NCBI GenBank assembly: GCA_008931825.1
Contig: QXVZ01019350.1
Span: 1 to 30,582 of the forward strand
Length of the DNA stretch: 30,582 nt
DNA from: Phallusia fumigata
Lineage: Eukaryota > Chordata > Ascidiacea > Phlebobranchia > Ascidiidae
Reading direction: 5' to 3'
The first letter of the stretch is position 1, and every line of letters starts with the position of its first letter. The position numbers and the translations under genes were made by a program. Positions 9,691 through 21,700 of the stretch are shown here, piece by piece. Under the pieces are notes generated by a model that ran no database searches, had not been told where the DNA came from, and saw only the letters and a program-made list of their open reading frames with translations.

Positions 9691-12600
9691 TTATGAAAAT
9701 CGTCTGTACCTGAATTCTTTGTGCCACAAGTTGTAGATGCAGAAGTTCATGACACTGTTGAAAAGTACGAGATAAGATACCACGTTGTACGTCACCGCCA
9801 CATTGGAACAATTTAATCCCCCATCCACCATCAACCCGTTCACGATCACATAGGGACAGATGCAGGCTGGAAATATTGAAAAAGTATGATAATGTTGAAA
9901 ACGGGCTGTAGGCTATTTGCAGCAAACCCAAACTTTGTGGGAAGTTTATCAATTTTTCCACACGGTAAGTATTTGGTCACATTTATTGTTTTGAGAAATG
10001 GGAACAAAGCTGTCTTCGACCAGAGTTAACGTCGCGTGCAACTGTGGGTTACGTCCAGCTTAACGCGAATATCTTTTTAAACAATTTTTACAACTCCTTT
10101 TCGCTTTAAAGTTGATTTCGGATGAAATGCACAGAATCGTGCGACTCCGGGAAATAATAATAGAAAACTTGATTGAAACTGAAGGCAGCCGAGCAAAAAA
10201 AAATAATTTACCTGTAAACGCGATGACCATGGAAAGAATCATCCTCGTGACCCTATAGTTAAGATTTGCGGGTTTTTTATTCTTGTGAAATGATGCGTTC
10301 ATGCTGTCGAGTCGATCCTGCGAAAGTCGACCAGGTCGCTGCAATAATGGACAGTGTAATAAGTAGAGAATGTGTTGCAATTGCTCCTTATATTTTGTCG
10401 GTATCAGGATTAGGGTGTTTTTTTTACTTTACCATCAGTAATTTAACAAAATCCTCTGCTACTACTTCTACTGCTGTACCTTCTTATTGTCGTTATTGTG
10501 ATTGTTTCGGTTCCAACCTTTCCTGGCGAACCAGTTATTTGAAGATTTTGATCCGCTTGATTCGCTCATCTCTGGGCAAGTTTCCAAAATCATTTTCAAT
10601 CTGTATCAAAAGTCCAACTTAAATCTAATTCTGTCAAGTAAGTTATCGCGCAGAACGACTAAAGTGGGTTCCCAACCATCTTTGTGCANGGGCAAGTTTC
10701 CAAAATCATTTTCAATCTGCATCAAAAGTCCAACATAAATCTAATTCAGTCAAGTAAGTTATCGGGCAGAACGACTAAAGTGGGTTCCCAACCATCTTTG
10801 TGCAGCGAACCGCGAAATCTTTTTTAATCGGTAAAGCTAATAAAAAGACTGAGAAGCATCAAAACCCACCACAAGATTTGTGAAGAGGAGGGAAACTGCA
10901 AACTTATATTCTCTAAGAGGATTTCGCCACATTTTGCAATCTAAGTTATTAAAGTTTCGCCAACTTTCGGTTCAAAGTAAAGTGACACAAACAACCAATC
11001 AGAGACGGCCACGTACCGCTTAGCCTCCTCGGTTTTCCTGGCACGTTTCGATTTGCTCAAACTTCCCGACATGCTTCCCAATCTTTCCCGGGTTGAGAGT
11101 TTCCTCAGAGTGATCGAGAGAGTGACGAGGTTGAAAATTACAGTCAGAAAATATCTGCGCGACACAGGAGAACTTTTTACTTGTTTGCATCCAATGAGCA
11201 GAATAGCATTTGCACGTTTCTAACACCGAATTTAACATTTTTACCGAACTTTANNNNNNNNNNNNNNNNNNNNNNNNNNNNNNNNNNNNNNNNNNNNNNN
11301 NNNNNNNNNNNNNNNNNNNNNNNNNNNNNNNNNNNNNNNNNNNNNNNNNNNNNNNNNNNNNNNNNNNNNNNNNNNNNNNNNNNNNNNNNNNNNNNNNNNN
11401 NNNNNNNNNNNNNNNNNNNNNNNNNNNNNNNNNNNNNNNNNNNNNNNNNNNNNNNNNNNNNNNNNNNNNNNNNNNNNNNNNNNNNNNNNNNNNNNNNNNN
11501 NNNNNNNNNNNNNNNNNNNNNNNNNNNNNNNNNNNNNNNNNNNNNNNNNNNNNNNNNNNNNNNNNNNNNNNCGTTGTACGTCCCCGCCACATTGGAACAA
11601 TTTAATCTCCCATCCACCATCAACCCGTTCACGATCACATAGGGACAGATGCAGGCTGGAAATATTGAAAAAGTATGATAATGTTGAAAACGGGCTGTAG
11701 GCTATTTGCAGCAAACCCAAACTTTGTGGGAAGTTTATCAATTTTTCCACACGGTAAGTATTTGGTCACATTTATTGTTTTGAGAAATGGGAACAAAGCT
11801 GTCTTCGACCAGAGTTAACGTCGCGTGCAACTGTGGGTTACGTCCAGCTTAACGCGAATATCTTTTTAAACAATTTTTACAACTCCTTTTCGCTTTAAAG
11901 TTGATTTCGGATGAAATGCACAGAATCGTGCGACTCCGGGAAATAATAATAGAAAACTTGATTGAAACTGAAGGCAGCCGAGCAAAAAAAAATAATTTAC
12001 CTGTAAACGCGATGACCATGGAAAGAATCATCCTCGTGACCCTATAGTTAAGATTTGCGGGTTTTTTATTCTTGTGAAATGATGCGTTCATGCTGTCGAG
12101 TCGATCCTGCGAAAGTCGACCAGGTCGCTGCAATAATGGACAGTGTAATAAGTAGAGAATGTGTTGCAATTGCTCCTTATATTTTGTCGGTATCAGGATT
12201 AGGGTGTTTTTTTTACTTTACCATCAGTAATTTAACAAAATCCTCTGCTACTACTTCTACTGCTGTACCTTCTTATTGTCGTTATTGTGATTGTTTCGGT
12301 TCCAACCTTTCCTGGCGAACCAGTTATTTGAAGATTTTGATCCGCTTGATTCGCTCATCTCTGGGCAAGTTTCCAAAATCATTTTCAATCTGTATCAAAA
12401 GTCCAACTTAAATCTAATTCTGTCAAGTAAGTTATCGCGCAGAACGACTAAAGTGGGTTCCCAACCATCTTTGTGCAGCGGACCGCGAAATCTTTTTTAA
12501 TCGGTAAAGCTGATAAAAAGACTGAGAAGCATCAAAACCCACCACAAGATTTGTGAAGAGGAGGGAAACTGCAAACTATATTCTCTAACAGGATTTCGCC

Positions 12601-15215
12601 ACATTTTGCAATCTAAGTTATTAAAGTTTCGCCAACTTTCGGTTTAAAGTAAAGTGACACAAACAACCAATCAGAGACGGCCACGTACCGCTTAGCCTCC
12701 TCGGTTTTCCTGGCACGTTTCGATTTGCTCAAACTTCCCGACATGCTTCCCAATCTTTCCCGGGTTGAGAGTTTCCTCAGAGTGATCGAGAGAGTGACGA
12801 GGTTGAAAATTACAGTCAGAAAATATCTGCGCGACACAGGAGAACTTTTTACTTGTTTGCATCCAATGAGCAGAATAGCATTTGCACGTTTCTAACACCG
12901 AATTTAACATTTTTACCGAACTTTACAGAAATGTTACGAGTAGACTTCTTTGCACGCATTGCATGTTTCAAAATATAACTGCTCCCATTTTTGCTACTTC
13001 TGTCATTTTAGTAAAACTATTTAAAGGAAAGTGTTAAAATTTGGTGCCACAAAATTGTTGCTTAGCAACGTCATTTAACTTACGGAATCCCCATGACAAC
13101 CAGTGAAAACAATGCGATCGGTCCCGTCCCGCCATTTTCATCCACGTGACTTGGTACTGTCGTCATGACGTAGAAGAATGTCGTCGGATGCATGACGTAA
13201 CTAAACTTGTGTGACATCATAGCCGGAAGTGACGAAACAAGGATTCCTAAAAAAAACATAAACGTATTTAGGAAAAAAAAAACAAATGCTACAAATCAGA
13301 AGGACTGACTCATATTAACCCTTGTGTTACCACGACCTTCGCAAATACACGCGTTAAGTTAAGCTTGTCGTCCTGACTTCCCGTGTTTAATTGCCATGCA
13401 CACGTCACACAAACATCTATTTACGTGTTCTCTCACTTCCTCGTGTTAGATCCTCTGCGGCCACAATTAATTTTACCAGGTAGTGCTATTTTTAACTTAC
13501 AGCTAACATCTGAGGACAATAACAACTCAACACTGGCAGAGATGCAAGCGACCACTATGCTGGCAAATTTAACTTGATCACCTGGAATCGACGCCATTTA
13601 TACTCGTCCAACCAGTCATGGCGTTTGAATGTAAAGTATTAAGGAGGGATTCGGGATAAAATGTAAAGGACAACTTTAAAAAAATTAAATAATTGTTTAG
13701 GTGGAGTTTTCCAGGGGGAGGGGTCATGTAAAACTGAAATTCCCCTCGTTATTTTGACCCCAACAACCTCAACGCGTAATGTTTCAACCCCTAGGTGACC
13801 TGGGGTTATGGGAATTACCGCAACGCATTTAGAGCTTGTCCCTAAGATAGGGGGGGGGGGGGGGGGGGGGACGTCACTTACCGATAAACCAGACGACCCC
13901 GATGCAGAGCCTNGATGAACCAGACGATCCCGATGCAGATGCTCAATCTTCGGCGGGAAAAATATTTTCCGGATCGGTTTTGCAGCGGCCTCGCTACAGC
14001 GAGAAACCTGTGATATGAAAGTATGACGTAATTTGTATTCACAGACAATAGCAAAGTTCTAGATTTTAGACGTTGACGTCATAGTGGCTACGCTTTCGTC
14101 ACAATTTACTGCCGCTGGTCTGGTGTAAGACGCCCGAACAGGCACTTTAAAAGAATTTAGAATTCCCCAACGAAAAAATTATTATTCTAACGTAACAGTA
14201 ACTAATTTTCACATTTTTTGGGGGTAAATTTTACGTGATATAAATAGCTTGTAAACTGTTTCGACGTTTTTGAATGGCGTTTTTTCGAACCAAGTCCCAC
14301 CTGTCCAAGCTGAGAAGAAGTAAGTTGTAAATCGAAGCTGTGAGCGAAACGATGAGGATCGTCCCGAAAAATACGCTCGCCACCTGATTGGTCTGTACCA
14401 GGTCACGTGGTGTGACGTTGCGGGGCGGGAGGTAGAGAGTGGTGGCGAGGTTGTAGATCGCGGATGGAAGAACAAGCAATCCGATGAGGAGGTCGGCAAC
14501 AGCGAGCGACACCTTGATGTAACCATGACGACGCTGGAGGCTGGCTGTCCGCGTGATGATTGTGATCACAAGCAGGTTGCCTGGTAACATGCCGTCATTA
14601 GGAAGGTTCCGAGTTATTTCTATGGCGTCACAATCGTTAGAGCATGTATCTACATGATGACGTATGTATGCACATCAACAACAAAATTCTTTGATTTGAT
14701 TTTTTACTTTGTTATTTTCTTTGGTTGATTGAATTTCATCGTTAATTTGGCCGTGACTTGGACCCTTTATGTAGAATAAGAAAAACTATGCCAATTAAAC
14801 CTTGTGGTTCTCATTTCCAACACATGGTTCAAATCCCGGGGATTTACCACCAGATATACTTTAAGCAAAGGTTTAACTTACTTATAACGATGAGAAGCGC
14901 CAACAAACACATTCCCACCAATGCAAGCCCAACCCCAAGTTTGTCGCATTCCTCGCAATCTATTGGGGCCCCCGTCCTGCAACCCAGGGGGTTACATAGG
15001 GGGTAGGGGGCACATAAAAGGGTTTTTTCCGAGGTTGGGTAGGAGGTGTTGGTTAAATCAGTGGGGTGAAATGGGTCCACAGGAGGTAAACCGGGGAAGA
15101 ACCTGGGGTTAATTGATTCTTGGCTCCTAGTGGTCGTCGTGGTGAATACTTCCATGGTTTTGTTATTGAATTTTTTTACGTCAATCACTAATCTTACATC
15201 TGTGAACAAATTCAT
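9691..15215 (-). CDS. Divergent rhodopsin-class (class A) GPCR, about 425 aa
   Basis: Seven phase-consistent exons. 15215-14882: extracellular N-terminus with N-linked site NTS, Cys-rich patch, then TM1. 14580-14301: NLLVITII of TM1, TM2 with SLAVADLLIGLLVLP, TM3 ending SLD. 14007-13882: R-F-LAVARPLQ, i.e. a DRF version of DRY, then TM4, with an n at 13913 inside. 13246-13084: TM4 end, ECL2, TM5 start. 12826-12689: TM5 end and basic third loop. 12092-12001: third loop and TM6 start (RMILSMVIAFT). 9866-9691: rest of TM6, TM7 (NSVMNFCIY) and a short helix-8 tail KEFRYRRFS then stop. Exons 5-7 exist twice (see the duplicate block). The acceptor of the sixth exon has alternatives (12106, 12092). 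Hallmarks kept: N1.50, the LAVAD motif with D2.50, D/R of DRY. Hallmarks lost: the TM3/ECL2 cysteines, CWxP (CICP here) and NPxxY (NFCIY here). The receptor acts at the plasma membrane; its ligand cannot be inferred. Closest in feel to aminergic-like orphans. Confidence 0.8.
9783..11253. repeat. Allelic duplicate of receptor exons 5-7, copy A
   Basis: Near-identical to 11572-12925 on the other side of the N run. It carries the receptor's TM7 exon (up to 9866), TM6 exon (10212-10303) and TM5/loop-3 exon (11017-11154). Only this copy reaches the 3' end of the gene. It has its own internal join: 10574-10688 is repeated at 10690-10804 across the n at 10689, while copy B has this segment once. Confidence 0.85.
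11254..11571. other. Assembly gap (318 N)
   Basis: A run of unspecified bases between the two allelic copies of the receptor's 3' exons. Because both sides carry the same sequence, the gap probably does not represent real extra sequence of this length. Open frames drawn through it are meaningless. Confidence 0.98.
11572..12925. repeat. Allelic duplicate of receptor exons 5-7, copy B
   Basis: Second copy of 9783-11253. It is contiguous with the upstream receptor exons. Its TM7 exon (11655 down to 11572) is cut by the N run. Two missense differences from copy A are visible there (DGR for DGG, and VAG for VAV in TM7). Confidence 0.85.
13850..13870 (+). repeat. Run of 21 consecutive G
   Basis: An uninterrupted G homopolymer in the receptor intron, 11 nt beyond the end of the ICL2/TM4 exon at 13882. 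On the transcribed strand it is a C run starting almost directly after the splice donor gtaagtgacgtc. It may be a true polymorphic tract or inflated by sequencing slippage near the contig join at 13913. Confidence 0.9.
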
Positions 15216-17981
15216 GTTAGTTCACCAAACCTCCACAAGACATGACTCGCGGGTACGCGCCCCACAAAAAGTGTACATTGCAATTATACATTGCACCAAA
15301 ATTTAAACTCAATTTTTTTTCTGTTGTGGTCCTTGTGCTGTTATCAGATGTGTAGACCTCGTCTGAACATTACAAGCGACATAATATTTGCAAACAGTCC
15401 AATCAATGCCACCTGTAGGTTAACTTTTCTCACACATTTTCACGGAGCTGCTAAAACATAAACGGAATTTCGAAGCAAACGAAGCAACCTGATCAGATCC
15501 TGGTTTCAAATAAAATCATACAAAGACGATGATGTGCAAATCAGCTCCCAAACCATAATCCACCACTGCTCTGGTCCACATTGCCTTGGTGAAGCAACAA
15601 AGCTGGCTAGCAACTACTTTATAACTTTACACAGTATGCTTGATAACTTATAACATAACTCAATAACAATTTTAAACCTGTACACTCCACATAACTGCAT
15701 CGCTGCACAAAACCGTTTCCCAACCTATAAACATGGTCAGGGCTTCAACTTATCTGAAACATAAACATTCGCGCGAACTGACGATCGTCAAGTCAGCGTA
15801 GTTTACGTTGTTGCATCATAACACGCATTGAAAATCAGCAGCATCCTGTTCCAGTCTATATATAGAGACGGGGTGACGCACTAACACAACAGCTAACATT
15901 GGTGCTTGGTGCTTACAAATGCGCAATTATAAACGAACTAAACAACAACCGACTGGTTATGTGCGGCTGCTAGCACAACACAAACTGCAAAACGGAAACA
16001 TCACGTAACAATGACTTGGCTTCCTGTGACGTCACAATCTAAACGCTTCTGTCAAACGCGGTGCAAATTAACGAGCGCTTGATGTGATTGTTCGCCACAG
16101 TTCGACCGAACCATACTCGGGTACGACCAAGCTTTGTGCAGTCAACTGTGACTGGTTTGACAAATCAAGTGAAAATTTATGTTGAACGAAATGCACAGTT
16201 TACATTATATTATGATGTTGATGTGCAATAAACCGTGATTCTCAAACTGTGCGTCGTTTTCATCTTCCGAGGTCGCGCACAAGATTTCTGTTTTGTAGCT
16301 TAACTCATTTCGTGTCAATAAATACAAATTTGATAATAAACGTCTTCAACATAAGTTTATGAAAACCAATCGTTGAACTAGGCAATATGACTTCAACTCA
16401 CAATTCATGTCTGCCACTAAAAACCTGCAAGTTAAGACGACTGTTGATAAGGAAGAACTATGGAAGGCTGAAATCAAATTCTTCTGCTAAGCCAACAAAG
16501 CAAACAAACCTCGGCCAACATTTCAACGTTTACGGCATCTTTTATAGCTTGACACAAAGTATGTCACAATTGACCATAACTTGGCCAGCAAAGTTGTTTA
16601 CCTTAGCCCCACTACAATCAGTAACACTGTTTTAACCGACAAACTGCTACAGAATAAACCTTGCCACCAGTCACTTCTAAACAGGCAGTTTGTTCTACAG
16701 TCAGTTATGGATAAGAAACGAAATCAGCACTGGTCCTACAGTTGTGATGGTTATTTACCGGGAACTGTCGGGATGCGCGCGTGCTTCCGTTCACTGAAAC
16801 TTCCGCTCTGATATGAATGTGCGCAGAACCGTGCGGGGGACACGGTATTTGGGCAGGTGACCACCGTTCAGTTCCTGTTTGTGAACTCTGCGACATTTAA
16901 TTACCAGTTTAGTTGAATTCTTCTCGTCATCATCACCTTTGCAAACGTGCCTGACAACATTTCAGTTGACCTGCAATGATAAAAATGGCGACTGACTTCA
17001 GGCAACGAACCTTTGATGCTGCAAACCTGATTTGAAGTTGGCGGTCTGCTCCGGGCGAGCCGAAATTTAAAGTGCAATTACCTTTAACTGAGCTTGTCTA
17101 AAATATATTTGGGATTGTTTGCATAAATTTGAGCTGCACTATGTTGCAAATAACAAAACTTGCAATAAGAAGACATGCTACTTGACTATTCTGCGAGTTT
17201 GGTTCAAATTTCGTTTGTGCACGGGGAATTCGCACACAACTGTCAGTTTACAGTCTGCAAACCGGTGGTACCAACCTGTTTTTTTCCAAATCGAATAAGT
17301 AAATGAAACAAAGATCGCAGTTCAATTTAATAACCGAGAGGTTCTCGCGTACCACCAGAAATAACTTACCACCGGTTATGAAACACTGCTGTACACAGCA
17401 CATCGGGTGTGCATGCATCAACACAAGGTTTTTACCAACAAGCTGGTCTGTCAAATGTTTAACACAAACTAAATATCACGAAACACCAGCAACAAGCAAA
17501 CACCACAACTGCCTACTCAAAACACCCGCAGATAATAGATCCTTCACTCACCTACTGTTGAGAAATACACAATGGTCATTGTGACAAGCGATTGTAATAT
17601 CACATTACAATGAAACCCATTTTTATTGTGTTTGGGAAGCAATATTGTTACCGAAGAATGGCTTTTGACAATGGAAATGCTCTTTATGTTTCCGAATCAC
17701 GATCTACATGGCTCGATGGTAAATCTTGCAACTCAAATAAAATGGAACAAATTTTCTCATTACTTTAACGCTGTCCACAGACGGACAACTTATAATTACG
17801 TCACAAACGTATAAATGTGCGAAATGGCTTACAAAAATACAACAACAAAAACAACATTAAAATTTTTTATCTCCTACAATCATCACAATGACATGGATCT
17901 TTCCGTCAAATTCCATGTTCAACCGATCAATTAAACTCAGGTTTTTAGCACTACTAGACATCAAGAGCAGTTACTTTAAAC
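15216..17981. other. Non-coding stretch upstream of the receptor gene
   Basis: About 2.8 kb with no supported exon. Visible items are a palindromic TATA-like site tctatatataga at 15855-15866 and a TGACGTCA octamer at 16027-16034. The plus-strand open frames at 16387-16811 and 17303-17584 have no hydrophobic, domain or splice features of a gene. It probably contains the receptor promoter, but no start site can be fixed. Confidence 0.4.
15855..15866. promoter_or_regulatory. Palindromic TATA-like site
   Basis: tctatatataga is a perfect 12-base palindrome and contains a good TATA box in both directions. It lies 640 bp upstream of the receptor ATG (minus strand). No other gene start is evident nearby, so its role as a promoter element is only a possibility. 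Confidence 0.25.
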
Positions 17982-18205
17982 CAGGGCTGCTTACCCAGGG
18001 GCTACCCCTGCCCCTAGGGGTGCAAGATCTGATTCTAGGGATTACGAGGATATTGAATTATTAGGGCAAATTATATGTATGCTACAATATATCTATAACG
18101 TCCAAACAAATTGTTTTGCCGTAAAATACAGAAGTGGGGTTTACAAGAAGTGGTTGGTGATTTTATGCGGGTGCCGTTGAGAAGCACTGGAGAACAAGTG
18201 TTTTG
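17884..18205. repeat. Allelic duplicate around the hAT-like element, copy 1
   Basis: It is repeated with a few substitutions at 18207-18528, with a single n at 18206 between them. This is the same signature as the other contig joins, so it is two haplotypes laid end to end, not a biological tandem repeat. Confidence 0.82.
17982..18189. mobile_element. hAT-like miniature element, first allelic copy
   Basis: A 208-bp segment starting CAGGGCTGCTTACC and ending GTTGAGAAGCACTG. The reverse complement of the end, CAGTGCTTCTCAAC, matches the start at 10 of 14 positions, the pattern of hAT terminal inverted repeats (CAGnG...). Inside is a GC-rich hairpin-forming stretch around cccctaggggt. No transposase and no clear 8-bp target duplication is present, so it would be an old non-autonomous copy. 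Confidence 0.4.
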
Positions 18206-18206
18206 N

Positions 18207-18528
18207 CACAATGATATGGATCTTTCCGTCAAATTCCATGTTCAACCGATCAATTCAACTCAGGTTTTTAGCACTACTAGACATCAAGAGCAGTTACTTT
18301 AAACCAGGGCTGCTTACCCAGGGGCTACCCCTGCCCCTAGGGGTGCAAGATCTGTTTCTAGGGATTACGGGGATACTGAATTATTAGGGCAAATTATATG
18401 TATGCTACAATATATCTATAACGTCCAAACAAATTTTTTTGCCGTAAAATACAGAAGTGGGGTTTACTAGAAGTGGTTGGTGATTTTATGCGGGTACCGT
18501 TGAGAAGCACTGGAGAACAAGTGTTTTG
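18207..18528. repeat. Allelic duplicate around the hAT-like element, copy 2
   Basis: Second haplotype copy of 17884-18205. It contains the hAT-like element again at 18305-18512, also 208 bp, with the same ends. Confidence 0.82.
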
Positions 18529-18798
18529 GACCGAACCAGTAAAACCCTGCTCGAAATGAAAATGTACTTTACATTATAGAATGGACACAAACATGTTTTT
18601 GTAATAATAAAATTCCTAAAACCTGCCACAGTTTAACACAGAAATCGAATCCTGTTTGTACGTCGTATTCGGATTTGAAATAGAAAGAATTTCGGAAAAA
18701 TAATAAACAAACGCACATTGGACGGTGAAAAAAATAAAAACTGCAGATTAGAACTATAATAGGAACATATTACACGTGTCACAATACTTTCTGTGACG

Positions 18799-21700
18799 TC
18801 ACATGTTACATGGTGACGTAATAGCTTGCACCGATCCCAAGGCCGACGAAATTGGTGACGTAGGCGATGTAGCGCTCGATAGTGACGTCATAGAGCCCAT
18901 GAATGGTTTGTTGTTGTAAGAAAAGTAATTTCCCTGACCAGTGAAGGAATGCTGCTGAAAATCGTCAGCTGGCGACATGTCGTCACAATGGCTGCTTGTG
19001 TCGTAGACAAACGAACTGGAGTTAGGAGAATTGTCGACGCTGTTCGTTTCCGCGTCAGGCGNATTCTCCAAGTTTGCCACAACCAATGAAATTTCTATGT
19101 TGGAAACGCGCGAGCGCCGGTTCCGGTTGACTGCGTTCTGCCAATATTGACAGAACTTCTTCATGGGCTTTCACTCTGATTTGTTGCTTTTGCACAGTCA
19201 GTTATGAGCGTGGGAAAAAACTTGCTTGATTGACAGTTTAACCCGGAAACATGCTCAGTTTAGAAATTTGGTAATGTTGAACAAAATTTAGATATTCGGA
19301 AAGTCTTTTAAACCCGATAACATAGGAACCCTATATTTTAAACATATTTTTGAATCTGTCGTAATGTGAACCGGGTTTAAAACCAAATCTTAATGAACAA
19401 TTGTTACGTTTTACTCTCTTAACCAATCACATTCAGCACATATCTCGCGCGTTTTAGTCTCTTACCAGCCGCATAATTCATCGTCATCCCGCAGATGGAG
19501 TCCAAGTGCGATGACGTCACATTGAGTTTTTTCTTCTTCGGTCTCCCAACTTTGTTGTGGAACGATCCATAGAAATCACCCGCGATCTAAAAAAAATTGG
19601 GTAAGTCCAAAATGTGCTGAGTCATTCGGACTAAAACATTTTAAATTAAAAAAGGTAGTGACCTCAACTTATGCGAAAAATAAAGTAAAGTTAATTTTTT
19701 TTGCAATTTGTAAATTTTAAAGTCACGAGATTTAAAACTCACATCGACGCACGACAAACAAATAAGTCCTTTTGAATCTGTGACGTAACGCTCCCCGCGC
19801 ACTAGAGGGCGCTGACACACCGAGCAACTGAAGCACCGCTTGGTGGCGTGATACACATGATCGTGAACCTTCATGACCCACTCATGTGACTCGATGAAAA
19901 CCCCGCAATGAGCGCACGGACGAACCGAAAATAACCTGAAAACACAAGTTTGTTAGAAAACTTTTTTCAAATTTGTTTTTATTTGGATAGAAAATGCTTT
20001 TTTTTCAAAATATTTAGTTGAGGTGAAAAGTTGCAAATTTGCGATTTTTTTGCTCAAAACTTTAAAGATTTTTCCTGTCACATAAAGCTGAACAATATTT
20101 TTCCCTGTAACTCGCCTGTTGTAATCCTCCCTACAGAAAACCCTCCCCTCTTTCACAAAACAAGAGTGAGCGCCCTCCAGGGGCACTGCGCATGCGCAAC
20201 ACTTCAAACACGTGACGTGCCAGTGGGAGAAATCGACCAATAGAAAAGCGGAATCGTCGATCACGTGACCACAACCGCAACAAACCGGAACCGGATCCTG
20301 AAACAAAAATTCCTTCTTAATATTTAAGGTGGAGTTAAGGTGGGTGTTTTGTTCAATAAGAAGATACAAGTCAGTACTTGTGTGTAAAACATTTCATTCC
20401 TGATGATGACAACACCGTTTGTTAAAATGTACAATATATTTTAGACACAAGCACTGGCTTCTATCTTATCCATTGAGATTTTATTTAAAACCGTGAATTG
20501 TGTATTAAGTTTTTTAAACAAAAACCTACCAATCAGCAAACCCGATTTGTTGTGTGAAGAAAATTTGATTCAAACATGGATCATAAATTTTAATCGCTGA
20601 ATACTAACAAACTAATGTACCGGTATTTCCATGAGTGCAATTTGCAAATGGGCAACGGAATTAGGTGTAAATGTTAGAATCCCGATCATCATTCACCAAA
20701 ATTGAGTACATATAGAGATAAACCGCTATAAATCAGTTTAAACACAAGCTTAAAATGAAGAAAACTTTTAAGATAGCGGGCGAAAGATTCTTTCTTAACT
20801 GATATCTGGGCCGAGTGAAAAAAAGGTTAAGAAATGCTGCTTTACCAAATTGCATCTCATTAAATTAAAAAACATTCCCATAACTTACACTAAATGACGT
20901 ATTTTCATTGTTGTGGTTCGTTACTGTCGTCATTTCATACAAGCAGTGACTTGGCACATCCTGGGTGGTCATTTGAGGAATTTCAAAATTGTCTGTTTCC
21001 ATTTTAAATATTTTAATTCCATAAACTGTGGATAAATCCGCACATAAATGTTTAACAGCACAAAGTTGATTCTGGACCAACAACAAACATGACATCGCGA
21101 GTGTAAAAATGCTTCAGCCGACTTNGTTTGTTAGAAAACTTTTTTCAAATTTGTTTTTATTTGATAGAAAATGCTTTTTTTTCAAAATATTTTGTTGAGA
21201 TGAAAATTTGCAAATTTGTTAATTTTTTTGCCTAAAACTTTTAAAAAGATTTTTCCTGTCACATAAAGCTGAACAATATTTTTCCCTTTAACTCGCCTGT
21301 TGTAATCCTCCCTGCAGAAAACCCTCCCCTCTTTCACAAAACAAGAGTGAGCGCCCTCCAGTGGCACTGCGCATGCGCAACACTTCAAACACGTGACGTG
21401 CCAGTGGGAGAAATCGACCAATAGAAAAGCGGAATCGTCGATCACGTGACCACAACCGCAACAAACCGGAACCGGATCCTGAAGCAAAAATTCCTTCTTA
21501 ATATTTGAGGTGGGGTTAAGGTGGGGGTGTTTTGTTTAATAGGAAGATACAAGCCAGTACTTGTGTGTAAAACATTTCATTCCTGATGATGACAACAGCG
21601 TTTGTTAAAATGTAGAATATATTTCACACACAAGTACTGGCTTCTATCTTATCCATTGAAAATATTTAAAACTGTGAATTGTGTATTAAGTCTTTTAAAC

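Noticed and set aside
10266-10622. 118-aa plus-strand open frame (and its twin at 12055-12411)
   Set aside because: It is partly antisense to the receptor TM6 exon and otherwise intronic; it appears twice only because of the haplotype duplication.
11177-11750. Several open frames of 113-169 aa across the N run
   Set aside because: They consist mostly of unspecified bases and are artefacts of the gap.
9783-12925. Tandem duplication of receptor exons as a biological event
   Set aside because: The copies are separated by an assembly gap, differ only at allele level, and other joins in the window show the same pattern.
14209-14526. 105-aa minus-strand open frame and readthrough of the TM3 exon past 14301
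   Set aside because: This is another frame of the TM1-TM3 exon. Readthrough would give DRW instead of a proper second loop, while splicing at 14301 to 14007 yields DRFLAVARP in phase.
16387-16811. Two overlapping plus-strand open frames of 76-82 aa
   Set aside because: No family similarity, no splice context, no hydrophobic or compositional sign of a protein.
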